Origin: Bradyrhizobium sp. CCGUVB4N
GTDB taxonomy: Bacteria; Pseudomonadota; Alphaproteobacteria; Rhizobiales; Xanthobacteraceae
Length of the DNA stretch: 64,000 nt
Assembly: GCF_024199945.1 (NCBI RefSeq)
Contig: NZ_JANADP010000001.1
Location: forward strand, 4,960,001 to 5,024,000
Reading direction: 5' to 3'
The notes under the pieces: model-generated
What the model was told of the DNA's origin: nothing
The model's database searches: none
The model's input: the letters and a program-made list of their open reading frames with translations, nothing else
Translations under genes and position numbers: made by a program
Shown here: positions 7,859 through 16,182 of the stretch, piece after piece
Layout of the letters: each line of letters opens with the position of its first letter
Numbering within the stretch: position 1 is the stretch's first letter

Positions 7859-9069
7859 GACACCCTCTCAGGTCGTGTGTTGTGGAATTGACCGTTCATC
7901 AGCATCGACAATGTGTGCTGCGCGATCATCAACTCCTCGTCGGTCGGAACGACATAGACGGGGATCAGGCTGTTGGCCCGCGAGATCCGCCGGGAATGGC
8001 GGGCGTTCTCGCCCGCATCGAGCGCGACACCGAGCCATCCGAGCTGTTCTGCGATGCGTGCGCGGATCGATGCGGAATTCTCACCAATCCCGGCGGTGAA
8101 GACGAAGGCGTCGAGCCCCTGCAGGGCCGCCGCCAGCATGCCGGCGTTGAGGCCGATCCGATAGACGAAATAGTCGATCGCCAACCTCGCCTGCGGATTT
8201 GCGCTGGCTTCCAGTTCCCGCATGTCGTTGCTGACGCCGGACAGGCCTTTCAAGCCGCATTCGCGATAGAGAAAGTCCTGGGCCTGCGCGGGCGTCATGC
8301 CCTTCTCGGACATCAGATAGAGCACCACGCCCGGATCGATTTGTCCGGGACGCGTGCCCATCGGCAGGCCGTCGAGCGCGGTAAAGCCCATCGTGCTCTC
8401 GATGCTGCGCCCATCCTTGATCGCGCACATCGAGGCGCCGCTGCCGAGATGGGCAACGATCACGCGTCGCCTGGCGATGTCGGGCGCGACGCTCGGCAGG
8501 GTCCGTGCGATGTATTCATACGACAGCCCGTGAAAACCGTAGCGCCTCACCCCCTCGGCATGAAGCTGATGCGGGATGGCATAGTGATCGGCAACCACAC
8601 CATGCGTGCGGTGAAAAGCGGTATCGAAGCATGCCACCTGCGGAAGCGCCGGGAAGTTCGCCAGCAGCGAGCGGATCGGCGCGAGATTGTGCGGCTGATG
8701 CAGTGGCGCCAGCGTCACGAAACGTTCGAGGCGGGACACGACGCCGTGGTCGATCAGGACCGGCCGCGAAAAGTCCGGGCCACCATGGACGACACGATGG
8801 CCGACCGCGATCGGCGTGACATGGAGCTCATCCCGCAGCCAGTTGCCGGCGACGGCCATTGCGGTCGGGACATCAGGCACAGCCTCGATGGGATAGGCGC
8901 GATCGGCCAGCGGATCACCGCTCGCGCCGCTGGCCCGCAGGCGCGGCCGGCTGCCGATGCCGTCCATCTGTCCCTTGATCTGGCGGCGAAGCGCACCGTC
9001 GCCTTCGACCGAATAGACCTGGAACTTGACACTGGAAGAGCCGGCATTGACGACCAGGATCGTATCCAT
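7855..9069 (-). CDS. ackA: Acetate kinase
   Basis: A 404-residue acetate/propionate kinase. It shows the signature ILVVNAGSSSVKFQVY at the N-terminus, GHRVVHGG, the phosphate-binding HLGSGASMCAIKDGRS, and TMGFTALDGLPMGTRPG. It interconverts acyl-phosphate plus ADP with carboxylate plus ATP in the cytoplasm. The ATG at 9069 gives the family-typical start; the frame upstream to 9138 is shadow sequence. It is five bases downstream of the acyltransferase gene and overlaps fabI, so these genes are translationally coupled. Confidence 0.93.
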   Translation of the reverse strand: MDTILVVNAGSSSVKFQVYSVEGDGALRRQIKGQMDGIGSRPRLRASGASGDPLADRAYPIEAVPDVPTAMAVAGNWLRDELHVTPIAVGHRVVHGGPDFSRPVLIDHGVVSRLERFVTLAPLHQPHNLAPIRSLLANFPALPQVACFDTAFHRTHGVVADHYAIPHQLHAEGVRRYGFHGLSYEYIARTLPSVAPDIARRRVIVAHLGSGASMCAIKDGRSIESTMGFTALDGLPMGTRPGQIDPGVVLYLMSEKGMTPAQAQDFLYRECGLKGLSGVSNDMRELEASANPQARLAIDYFVYRIGLNAGMLAAALQGLDAFVFTAGIGENSASIRARIAEQLGWLGVALDAGENARHSRRISRANSLIPVYVVPTDEELMIAQHTLSMLMNGQFHNTRPERVS

Positions 9070-9074
9070 GGCGG

Positions 9075-10037
9075 TCACGCCGCGACTGTCGGCGCCTTCC
9101 GGCGCCGGGCGTGAGCGTAGAGCGCGGCGACCGCGCATGAGGCCATCCGCGCCCGCGGCGAATCCGCCCGCGAGGTCAGGACGACGGGTACCCGGGCGCC
9201 GAGCACGATGCCGGCGCCGTCGGCCTTGGCAAAATAGGCGAGGTTCTTGGCCAGCATGTTGCCGGACTCGAGATCCGGAACCATCAGGATCTGGGCGCGC
9301 CCGGCGACCTCGGATGTGATGCCCTTGATCCGCGCCGCTTCGGGATCAATGGCGTTGTCGAAGGCCAGCGGGCCATCAAGCACGCCGCCGGTGATCTGGC
9401 CGCGGTCGGCCATCTTGCAGAGAGCGGCTGCTTCGATGGTGGAGGGAATCTTCGAGGTGACCGTTTCGACCGCCGACAGGATCGCCACCCGCGGCAATTT
9501 GCCGAAGCCAGCCTGGTTATAGAGATCGATCGCGTTCTGGATGATGTCGCGCTTGGCGTCGAGGTCGGGAAAGATGTTGATCGCGGCATCCGTCACGAAG
9601 ATGGTCTCGGCATAGGCCGGCACGTCCATCACGAAGACATGGCTGATGCGGCGGTCGGTGCGCAGGCCTCCGGTCTTGGCCGTGACGGCGCGCATCAGTT
9701 CGTCGGTGTGGAGGCTGCCCTTCATCAACAGCTCACCCCTGGCGGAATGAATCAGCTCGACGCCCTTGGCGGCAGCGTCGTCGCTATGCGCGGCATCGAC
9801 GATCTCGAATCCGGACACGTCCAGATCGAATTTCGCCGCGGTGTCCCTGATCCTCTTTGCGGGGCCGACCAGGATCGGCCGGATGATGCCCGCGCTCGCG
9901 CTGTCGACGGCCCCGCGCAGCGAGGTCTCGTCGCAGGGGTGGACGACGACGGTCGGCGTGGGTGGCGCGGCCCGGGCCGCGGCGATCAGGCGGTCATATT
10001 TGCTGCCGGACTGGGTTTGCGTCGCATCGGCTGACAT
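9075..10037 (-). CDS. Phosphate acetyl/butyryltransferase
   Basis: A 320-residue protein of the phosphate acyltransferase family (Pta/Ptb). It makes acyl-phosphate from acyl-CoA. Recognisable parts are RPILVGPAKRIRDTA, HSARGELLMKGSLHTDELM, and the C-terminal DLESGNMLAKNLAYFAKADG followed by GIVLGARVPVVLTSRADS. The length is that of the single-domain short form. Whether acetyl-CoA or a longer acyl-CoA is preferred cannot be read from sequence. Together with ackA it forms an acyl-CoA to carboxylate route yielding ATP. The name pta is plausible but not certain. Confidence 0.87.
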   Translation of the reverse strand: MSADATQTQSGSKYDRLIAAARAAPPTPTVVVHPCDETSLRGAVDSASAGIIRPILVGPAKRIRDTAAKFDLDVSGFEIVDAAHSDDAAAKGVELIHSARGELLMKGSLHTDELMRAVTAKTGGLRTDRRISHVFVMDVPAYAETIFVTDAAINIFPDLDAKRDIIQNAIDLYNQAGFGKLPRVAILSAVETVTSKIPSTIEAAALCKMADRGQITGGVLDGPLAFDNAIDPEAARIKGITSEVAGRAQILMVPDLESGNMLAKNLAYFAKADGAGIVLGARVPVVLTSRADSPRARMASCAVAALYAHARRRKAPTVAA

Positions 10038-10066
10038 CCTGTCACTCCCGCTTGCGCCAATGCGCG

Positions 10067-12289
10067 CTATGACGCTTTTGCTTTGGGGTCGAAAGGGGCG
10101 ACGTTCGACGTCCACTCTCCTTCCCCGTCCAGTCCGAACAGCCCAGCGACCCGCCGCAGACGGTTCGCACGCTCGCCGCTGATGTCCTCGCTCGCCGACA
10201 GCACCTCGCGCATCGCAGCGAACGCCGCGCGCTTCTGATTGAGATCGTTCGGCAGCATATTGGGAATAGCGCCAAGCGCCGCGTCCCGGTCCAGCAGCAG
10301 CATGAAGAATTGCTCGCGCACCAGCGTCTTGAACGCCTGCAGCGTCATCCGATCGCCGGGATGATCGCGCCGGATCTGGCGCAGCGCCTCGATGCTCCGC
10401 TCGTCCACCATGCCGCGTGCCGAGCCGACATAGAGCAGTGCGCGGATGGCCGCCTCGCGAAGGCCGCCCTCTCCCATCCGGGACTTCAACTCGGCGATCC
10501 GCTTGTCGAGCATGGCGCGGTGCTCCGCCGACATCTCGCGCAGGCGCGACGGCGCGGAATTCGGATCCACGCCGACCGCGGCCTGCAGCGCCGGCGATCC
10601 GTAGACGTTGAGGAAGATCGTCTCGCTCAGCGCTTCCTGCGCATCACGCCAGCTATCCAGCGCGTGGACAATCTGCTTCGAGAACTGCTCCTGGAATGCC
10701 AGGAACGGATTGTCCTTCGAGACCGGCCTGCGATTGTCCTCGACGCGATCAGCCGCCGACTTGATGGCGGCCATCCAGGGGTTCTTGGTGCTGAAGGCTT
10801 CGTATTGCATCCGGAGCGGATGCATGTTGCGCGCCCAGTCCGCCACCTGGGGCGTGACCATCTTCTTGAGCCATGGCTGCACGAACTTCTGATAGGCCGC
10901 GAGATTGAGCTCCGAGACGCGCTTCGCCGCCGCGAACCGCCGCTCGTCTTCGGGCGAATTTCCGCCCATCGCGCGAATATCATCCAGCGTCCGCGCCTCG
11001 CAACGCATCACCCACTGCCCGGCAGCCAGATCGGCATTGCGAGTGTCGGAGCCCCTCGCCTGGAATGTGGCTTCGTACAGCCCGGGCGGCAGCACGTCGA
11101 TCAGGTCGATATTGCTGGAAAACTCCGCATGCTCCTTCTTCGCGACGCCGCCGGAGACGAAGATGCCGAGATGGCCGATGCTCTCGTGAACGGTGTAGAC
11201 GATGGTCTGGCCATAGGCCCTGATCTCGTCGACATCGGCGTAACAATCGAGGATCCAGTCCAGCGCCTGCTGCGGCGGAGTGACGTTGTCACCCTTGGAG
11301 CAGAACACCACGATCGGCGAGCGGATGTTGCGCAGGTCGACTTTCTGACCGTCGGACATCTCGATCCGGCCGGCGGCGAGATTGTTGCCGATGAACAGTT
11401 CGTCGACGATGAACTGGATTTCTTCGGCATTGAGATTGACGTGTCCGCCCCACCAGCGCTCGAAATCGAGATAGCGCTCGGCCTCGGTGTCGACCTTGGA
11501 ATAGACGTTGTACTGCTTGGTCCAGAGCGTGTTCGACGGATTCTGGTTCTCGAAGTTTTGCACCAGCCAGGCGCCGTCGAACTTGCCGGCGCCGAGATCG
11601 CTCGTCATCGCCGTGAGCCAGCTGCCGCCCAGCAGTCCGCCGGAATAGCGCATCGGATATTTGCCGTGCACGCCGGCCCAATAGGCAAGCGGTGCGCCGG
11701 CGATGATCAGCGGCCCGAACAGTTCCGGCCGCAGCGACGCCAGAATCATGACGGCCCAGCCGGCCTGGCAGTTGCCGATCACGCAGGGCTTGCCGTCGGC
11801 GTCGGGATGGCGGCTGATGACCGTCTCGATGAATTTCGCCTCCGCGCGCGCGATGCGCTCGATGGTCTGGCCCGGCACCGGCTCGGGCAGGAACCCTATG
11901 AAATAGCAGGGATGGCCAGCCTTCATCGCGACGCCGATCTCGCTGTCCGCCTTGAAGCCGCCGATGCCGGGACCATGACCGGCCCGCGGGTCGACCACGA
12001 CAAACGGCCGTCGGCTCATGTCGATCTCGACATCCTTCGGCGGAATGATGCGCACCAGCGCGTAGTTGACCGGCTCCTCCAGCGAGCGGCCATCCGTGAT
12101 CAATTCGGCAGCATATTGCAGCACATGCGGTGCAGTCTGCGCGACGTGCTCGCGATACTGGTCGCCGCGCTGGCGCATGATGTCGAGAAACAGGACGCTG
12201 CGTTGTCCCGCATCGACCATGTATTCAACGGCCGAGGCGACCAGCCCCGACATCGGACCATCAGGCAGCTTTGGGATTTCCGTCGCCAT
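10067..12289 (-). CDS. DUF3141 protein, PHA-synthase-like alpha/beta hydrolase
   Basis: A 740-residue protein with an N-terminal alpha/beta-hydrolase domain (residues ~90-390) and a long helical C-terminus. The nucleophile elbow reads VIGNCQAGWAVM, placing Cys174 where lipases have serine. This Gly-x-Cys-x-Gly/Ala-Gly pattern is that of PHA synthases. Candidate partners are Asp334 (CSKGDNVTPPQQ) and His373 (VHESIGHLGIF). No function is established for DUF3141. Its operon with phosphate acyltransferase, acetate kinase and FabI suggests acyl-CoA or polyester metabolism. I chose the ATG with an AGG six bases upstream; a GTG at 12307 adds six residues. Confidence 0.85.
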   Translation of the reverse strand: MATEIPKLPDGPMSGLVASAVEYMVDAGQRSVLFLDIMRQRGDQYREHVAQTAPHVLQYAAELITDGRSLEEPVNYALVRIIPPKDVEIDMSRRPFVVVDPRAGHGPGIGGFKADSEIGVAMKAGHPCYFIGFLPEPVPGQTIERIARAEAKFIETVISRHPDADGKPCVIGNCQAGWAVMILASLRPELFGPLIIAGAPLAYWAGVHGKYPMRYSGGLLGGSWLTAMTSDLGAGKFDGAWLVQNFENQNPSNTLWTKQYNVYSKVDTEAERYLDFERWWGGHVNLNAEEIQFIVDELFIGNNLAAGRIEMSDGQKVDLRNIRSPIVVFCSKGDNVTPPQQALDWILDCYADVDEIRAYGQTIVYTVHESIGHLGIFVSGGVAKKEHAEFSSNIDLIDVLPPGLYEATFQARGSDTRNADLAAGQWVMRCEARTLDDIRAMGGNSPEDERRFAAAKRVSELNLAAYQKFVQPWLKKMVTPQVADWARNMHPLRMQYEAFSTKNPWMAAIKSAADRVEDNRRPVSKDNPFLAFQEQFSKQIVHALDSWRDAQEALSETIFLNVYGSPALQAAVGVDPNSAPSRLREMSAEHRAMLDKRIAELKSRMGEGGLREAAIRALLYVGSARGMVDERSIEALRQIRRDHPGDRMTLQAFKTLVREQFFMLLLDRDAALGAIPNMLPNDLNQKRAAFAAMREVLSASEDISGERANRLRRVAGLFGLDGEGEWTSNVAPFDPKAKAS

Positions 12290-12448
12290 GTTCGACCTCG
12301 TCGTCACGCGAGGTCATTCAAGAGGGCCGGCTATTGCCGTCGTTGATATAGGTCAACGGTCGGCGACGGCGTGCGCGTCAATCGAGATCAACATCGCCCG
12401 ATTCCTCGACCGCGCAAGAGAGCGACAAGAGAGCGACGCGAGAGCCAA

Positions 12449-12970
12449 ATGTCCGATGCCGCAAATTTCATCCGTCGCGAGACGCTGTGCGACGGACGAT
12501 TGATCGAAATCAGGGCACTTCGCCCCGACGACGAACTCGACATGCTCGCTGCGCTCGAAGAAACCAGCGCACAATCGCTCCAGCGCCGCTTCTTTGTGAC
12601 GAAACGCCATTTTTCCGAACGGGAGCGCGCTTTCTTCATGGAACCCGACTTCAGGAGCCATGTGGCACTCGTCGCGTGCACGGACGACGCGGGCCGCAGC
12701 ACGATCATCGGCGGTGGCCGCTATGTCATGTCCGAGCCTGGACGGGCCGAGACGGCTTTCGTCGTGATCGATGCCTGGCAAGGGTGCGGAATTGGCGGGC
12801 TGCTGACGGGCCGCCTGATCGCTATCGCCCGCGAGGCTGGATTGACGGAGTTGACCGCGGAGGTGCTGTCAGACAACGCGGCGATGCTCCGCGTCTGCAA
12901 AAAATTTGGATTCACGCCAGCAACGACCTGCGAGCCCGGCGTCATTCACATGACATTGAAGCTGACCTAG
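12449..12970 (+). CDS. GNAT family N-acetyltransferase
   Basis: A 173-residue acyltransferase. The acetyl-CoA-binding motif A reads QGCGIGGLLTGRLIAIAR (the Q/R-x-x-G-x-G/A pattern), preceded by ETAFVVIDAW and followed by LTAEVLSDNAAMLRVCKKFG, the usual GNAT end. The substrate is unknown. The N-terminus (ETLCDGRLIEIRALRPDD) is close to GNAT domains found in large acetyl-CoA-synthetase-linked lysine acetyltransferases, so a protein substrate is possible. It is transcribed away from the DUF3141 gene; the shared gap is about 160 bases. Confidence 0.85.
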   Translation: MSDAANFIRRETLCDGRLIEIRALRPDDELDMLAALEETSAQSLQRRFFVTKRHFSERERAFFMEPDFRSHVALVACTDDAGRSTIIGGGRYVMSEPGRAETAFVVIDAWQGCGIGGLLTGRLIAIAREAGLTELTAEVLSDNAAMLRVCKKFGFTPATTCEPGVIHMTLKLT

Positions 12971-13092
12971 CATGTCGGCGAGAAACGAGCTGGTGGCCGA
13001 CTGGGTGTCCTGTGATTCATTCGCTGGTGGCTGGAACCAGGACGCTACCGATCCAGTTGTGAGGTGTTGTCTTATTGTTGCGTAGTCCAACC

Positions 13093-13503
13093 ATGTCGTC
13101 GTTATCCAACCATCAGTCTTGGACACTTTCACAGGCTTCCAAGACGGTCTTGGTCTTGCTCGCGATCTATTTCCCGGTCGCGGTATATCTGCACTACAGC
13201 TACGTCCCGAAACCCGACCCGCCGAAGGCCGCGACGCTGGCCGGCCCGTTCCGCAAGCTCGATAACAAAGCTTATCAAGCCCTGATGCCGGGGCTCGACG
13301 GGCTCGCGGATTTTGATAGCGCGCCGACCCGGTCGACAGTCACGGTATTCGAAAACGGACGGCAGCTCGGTCCGGCGCATAGTCTCAAGACAATCGCCGA
13401 CGGCAGCTATTCACATCGGCGCGGCAGCGGCATCATCTTCTCGGCCAGCGACAACAGCGACCCCAACACCAACGGGCGAACCTATTCGCTGACATGGCAA
13501 TGA
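13093..13503 (+). CDS. Membrane-anchored protein with a surface-sugar-associated motif
   Basis: A 136-residue protein with one N-terminal membrane segment (TVLVLLAIYFPVAVYL, residues ~18-34) and an external domain. The C-terminal part reads VFENGRQLGPAHSL then GIIFSASDNSDPNTNGRTYS. From memory, that motif recurs at the ends of rhizobial and cyanobacterial proteins linked to surface polysaccharides, but I cannot name a domain. The start is an ATG; a TTG six codons upstream is also possible. No operon partner is evident. Confidence 0.6.
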   Translation: MSSLSNHQSWTLSQASKTVLVLLAIYFPVAVYLHYSYVPKPDPPKAATLAGPFRKLDNKAYQALMPGLDGLADFDSAPTRSTVTVFENGRQLGPAHSLKTIADGSYSHRRGSGIIFSASDNSDPNTNGRTYSLTWQ

Positions 13504-13883
13504 GCGCTTATCGCGGTTGTCTGGCAGAGCTGCGGCGGTCGCGGCGCCGATGTTCGGCCTGCCTTTAGAAAGGGAAAGGCCGCAGAGTGGTTCCAGCCCC
13601 TCCTGCGGCCATCCCGGGCAACTCGAAATTGCTTAGTACTCAAATCTCGCCGGTGTTCTCACAGTAGAACACCCCGTTCCGAAAATGGATTCCGTAAAAC
13701 TACCGGAGTCCGCCATTCCCAGGATTGCACCTCAAGCGCGAACATGGCACGGCTCGTTTGCCAGCCCCCAAGCTCCCGGCAGCCGATCCAATTGCGGATT
13801 TGAGCGCCGGGAGTGCCAGCGCTCCCCGATCCATCGCCGCGAGACAACGAGGCCCACGAGGTCGCCAAGGAATATGCGGACGA
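13504..13883. other. Intergenic, no supported gene
   Basis: Short overlapping frames on both strands have no ribosome-binding sites and unnatural composition. Around 13575-13615 are imperfect GC-rich complementary segments but no clear terminator. I see nothing else. Confidence 0.5.
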
Positions 13884-14162
13884 TCAGCGGGCCGTGGGCG
13901 GACTCCTGAGCTTTGACCTGTCAGCACGAAAGGCAGTGGCCTCCAACGCAGCATCGATTGTCGTGAAGCTCGTTCGAGGAAGCGGTGCCGCCTTGGGCGC
14001 GAACAATTTCGATGCTCTTGTGATTAACCACAAGCGACTAGCACAGCTGGCGCATTCGTAGAGTTTTAGCTCGAAGCCTTCAGCCACCGGAAAAAGTGCC
14101 TTGAGCACTCTGGGTTGGCAGCAAACTATGCATCCAGCTTCGCCGTGCACGCTAGTCCCCAT
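13884..14162 (-). CDS. Possible zinc-ribbon protein
   Basis: The minus frame has two cysteine pairs, GCIVCCQ near residue 11 and YECASCASRLW near residue 38. They are separated by VLKALFPVAEGFELKLYE, a layout resembling small treble-clef or zinc-ribbon proteins of rhizobia. The segment after residue 55 is less convincing. The ATG at 14162 has only a weak upstream site; a TTG at 14213 would lengthen it. It may be a decayed gene. Confidence 0.4.
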   Translation of the reverse strand: MGTSVHGEAGCIVCCQPRVLKALFPVAEGFELKLYECASCASRLWLITRASKLFAPKAAPLPRTSFTTIDAALEATAFRADRSKLRSPPTAR

Positions 14163-14410
14163 AGAAGCAATTCCGGCTTCAACGAAGAGACCTGAGTCGA
14201 GAATGCGAGACAATGGCGCGGTGTAGAGTATTGCGATGCGTGCTCAAACGGCCACATTGTTTGCCGATTTCCGATAATCGCGACGCCAGCTTCACACAAG
14301 CTAGCCCGTCGTTACCGGTTGAACTTAATCGAATAATCGAATCTGCGGTTGCTTGCCGATTCCGCTCAAAGGCGTACGCTTCAACTGATTTGCAAACACG
14401 GAGGCACCGC

Positions 14411-14500
14411 ATGACTGCAGTCCTCGTTTTCAAAGTCGCTATCGTTGGATTGAGTGTTTTTTCGACGGCTCTTGTTTATTCACTGATTCAAAGCTTTTGA
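14411..14500 (+). CDS. Small membrane peptide, 29 aa
   Basis: GGAGGCACCGC precedes the ATG at ideal spacing. The peptide MTAVLVFKVAIVGLSVFST continues hydrophobic to the end (ALVYSLIQSF) and should span the membrane once. Such single-segment peptides are common but unassigned in rhizobia. A GC hairpin (CCGCC/GGCGG, 14511-14525) follows the stop; it would only have a T-run if read on the minus strand. Confidence 0.5.
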   Translation: MTAVLVFKVAIVGLSVFSTALVYSLIQSF

Positions 14501-14720
14501 AAAAAGACCGCCTCAGTGGGCGGCCCATCTCAATTCATCGTTCGACCGAACACTAACCGTTGAGCCGCTCCGAGGCAGGCTTGTCGCGGACCGAAATCCT
14601 ATCGCCAAGCGTCCCACGCGCGATCGCTGTTCACGTCGCGAGTGAGCGCGCGAAGCGTCGACTAGGTCGGCTTCACTGTCCTAACCTGACGTCACGTGTG
14701 TCATTACGCGACATAAAACG

Positions 14721-14737
14721 TTGGCACGATCTGTGCT
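14721..14737 (+). promoter_or_regulatory. Sigma-54-type promoter
   Basis: The sequence TTGGCACGATCTGTGCT matches the -24/-12 consensus TTGGCACG-N4-TTGCT at all but one position. It keeps the invariant GG (14723-14724) and GC (14735-14736) exactly ten bases apart. Transcription would start near 14747. I could not find an adjacent NtrC or NifA site with confidence. The context is a short transcript ending at the terminator at 14785-14819. Confidence 0.55.
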
Positions 14738-14746
14738 GACTATCCC

Positions 14747-14820
14747 GGACCGGGTTTTTGCAAACCCACCCGGGGCTGGAAAGCCGCCGCCCGCGATCAT
14801 TTAAGCGGGCGGCGTTTTTA
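14747..14820 (+). ncRNA. Candidate small RNA
   Basis: The stretch between the sigma-54-type promoter and the T-run terminator is about 73 bases long and has no start codon with coding potential. It can fold into at least two helices: CCCGG/CCGGG early, then the strong 3' stem. It stands free between the gene ending at 14500 and the convergent LysR gene ending at 15031. No homology to a named RNA family is claimed. Confidence 0.45.
14785..14819 (+). terminator. Strong Rho-independent terminator
   Basis: CGCCGCCCGC at 14785-14794 pairs perfectly with GCGGGCGGCG at 14805-14814 over a ten-base loop, and TTTTT follows immediately. This is the best intrinsic terminator in the window and lacks an upstream protein gene, which supports an RNA product. 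Confidence 0.8.
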
Positions 14821-15030
14821 TTCGCGGAAACGAAAGGCCCCAGCCCGGGGCTGGCCGGCTGAGGCCTTTGCGAGCACACGGCGATACGCCGCGCGTCTCG
14901 TTGCAACACCATTGTCTCAGATCAAAATGTCCCAATTCGGATTTGCGGGTGTTCAAATTCGGACGGTAGCGCAGGCGTTTCTTTGGCGCACGCCGCGATA
15001 GCTACCATCGCAATCCACGATTTTACCGCC

Positions 15031-15942
15031 CTACGGGCGGTCCCACGGCGGATATGGCCTCCAGGCTTCGAGCAGCGCATCGATGAACGTACGCACTTTC
15101 GGCGACAAGTGCCTGCTCGACGGATAGACGGCACGAATTGGCGCACCGTCGGCGTCCACGTCACTAAGGACCGGCACAAGGCGGCCGGCCCGCAGATCAT
15201 CGCTGACAAGGAATGTTGCGAGCCGCGCGATGCCATAGCCCGCAAGCGTCGCGTCGCGCAGTGCCTCAGCGTTGGTCGCGACGAAACGGCCATTGATCGC
15301 GACCACCCGGGCCTGATCGTTCTCGTTGAAACGCCAGTCGACGGACCGACCGCCGTGCACAAAGGCGAGACAACTATGCTTCGCCAATTCATCGATGCTT
15401 TTCGGCGTTCCTCTCGCTGCGAGATAGGCCGGCGATGCACACGTCACCAGGCGATGCGGCGCCAGGAACCTGGTCATCAGACGCGAGTCCTCGCTGCTGC
15501 CAATCCTGACGGCGAGATCGACGCCCTCGTCGATGAGATCGACGTAGCGATCCCCGAAGGAAGCGCTGACCGAAATCTCCGGCCACTTGCGCATGAACTC
15601 GTTGAGGACCGGAAGCACGTGCAACCGGCCGAACGACACGGGTAGATCGAGCCTCAGCCGACCGCGTGGCGCCTGCGAGTGGCTGAGCATCGCCATCTCC
15701 GCCTCGTCGAGATCGGCGAGCAGGCGCACGCAGCGCTCGTGAAAGGCCGCCCCCTCCCCGGTCAGCGAAACACTTCGCGTCGTTCGCTGAAGCAACCTGA
15801 CCCCGAGCCGGTCCTCGAGCCGAACGATGCTCTTGCCGACCGCCGATCGTGACAGGCCGATGCGTTCGGCGGCCGCCGTAAAGCTCTTGGCCTCGGCAAC
15901 GTGGACGAACACGCTGATGTCCTTCATCCGATCGATCGCCAT
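15031..15942 (-). CDS. LysR family transcriptional regulator
   Basis: A 303-residue regulator. Residues 6-65 form the winged helix-turn-helix: MKDISVFVHVAEAKSFTAAA then RIGLSRSAVGKSIVRLEDRLG. The remainder is the periplasmic-binding-like effector domain, with ERCVRLLADLDEAE and GVDLAVRIG. GGAGGAGG precedes the ATG at 15942. It is divergent from the dehydrogenase at 16183 and the sugar ABC genes, so it probably controls them and itself. A palindrome TTCCC-N7-GGGAA at 16005-16021 in the shared gap is a candidate operator. The effector is unknown. Confidence 0.88.
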   Translation of the reverse strand: MAIDRMKDISVFVHVAEAKSFTAAAERIGLSRSAVGKSIVRLEDRLGVRLLQRTTRSVSLTGEGAAFHERCVRLLADLDEAEMAMLSHSQAPRGRLRLDLPVSFGRLHVLPVLNEFMRKWPEISVSASFGDRYVDLIDEGVDLAVRIGSSEDSRLMTRFLAPHRLVTCASPAYLAARGTPKSIDELAKHSCLAFVHGGRSVDWRFNENDQARVVAINGRFVATNAEALRDATLAGYGIARLATFLVSDDLRAGRLVPVLSDVDADGAPIRAVYPSSRHLSPKVRTFIDALLEAWRPYPPWDRP

Positions 15943-16182
15943 GCCGCCCTCCTCCCGTTTTTCGCGCATCGCCGATAGCTTGCGCCATTCATTGGGGCAT
16001 TTCATTCCCGAGTGAAGGGAAATCACCGGATATTGTGGCCCCAAGGCGTCTATTCTAACCTTTTGGAACTGGCGGCTCTACTGTCGGGAGCAAAATTCCC
16101 CATCGAAGTCAGAGCAGTAATGATCGGTAACAACGTAAGGCGGCGCGGACCTTCCGTGCCTGCTGCAAAGGGGAAGAGCGCT

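Noticed and set aside
7882..9114. 410-codon plus frame opposite acetate kinase
   Set aside because: Acetate kinase motifs on the minus strand are unmistakable; the plus frame is low-complexity Arg/Asp/His shadow.
10310..12346. 678-codon plus frame opposite the DUF3141 gene
   Set aside because: Despite its length it has the His/Arg/Asp-rich composition of an antisense shadow.
14697..14713. Possible NifA site TGT...ACA upstream of the sigma-54-type promoter
   Set aside because: Spacing is eleven bases instead of ten and it lies only about 40 bases upstream of the expected start, so it does not meet the consensus.
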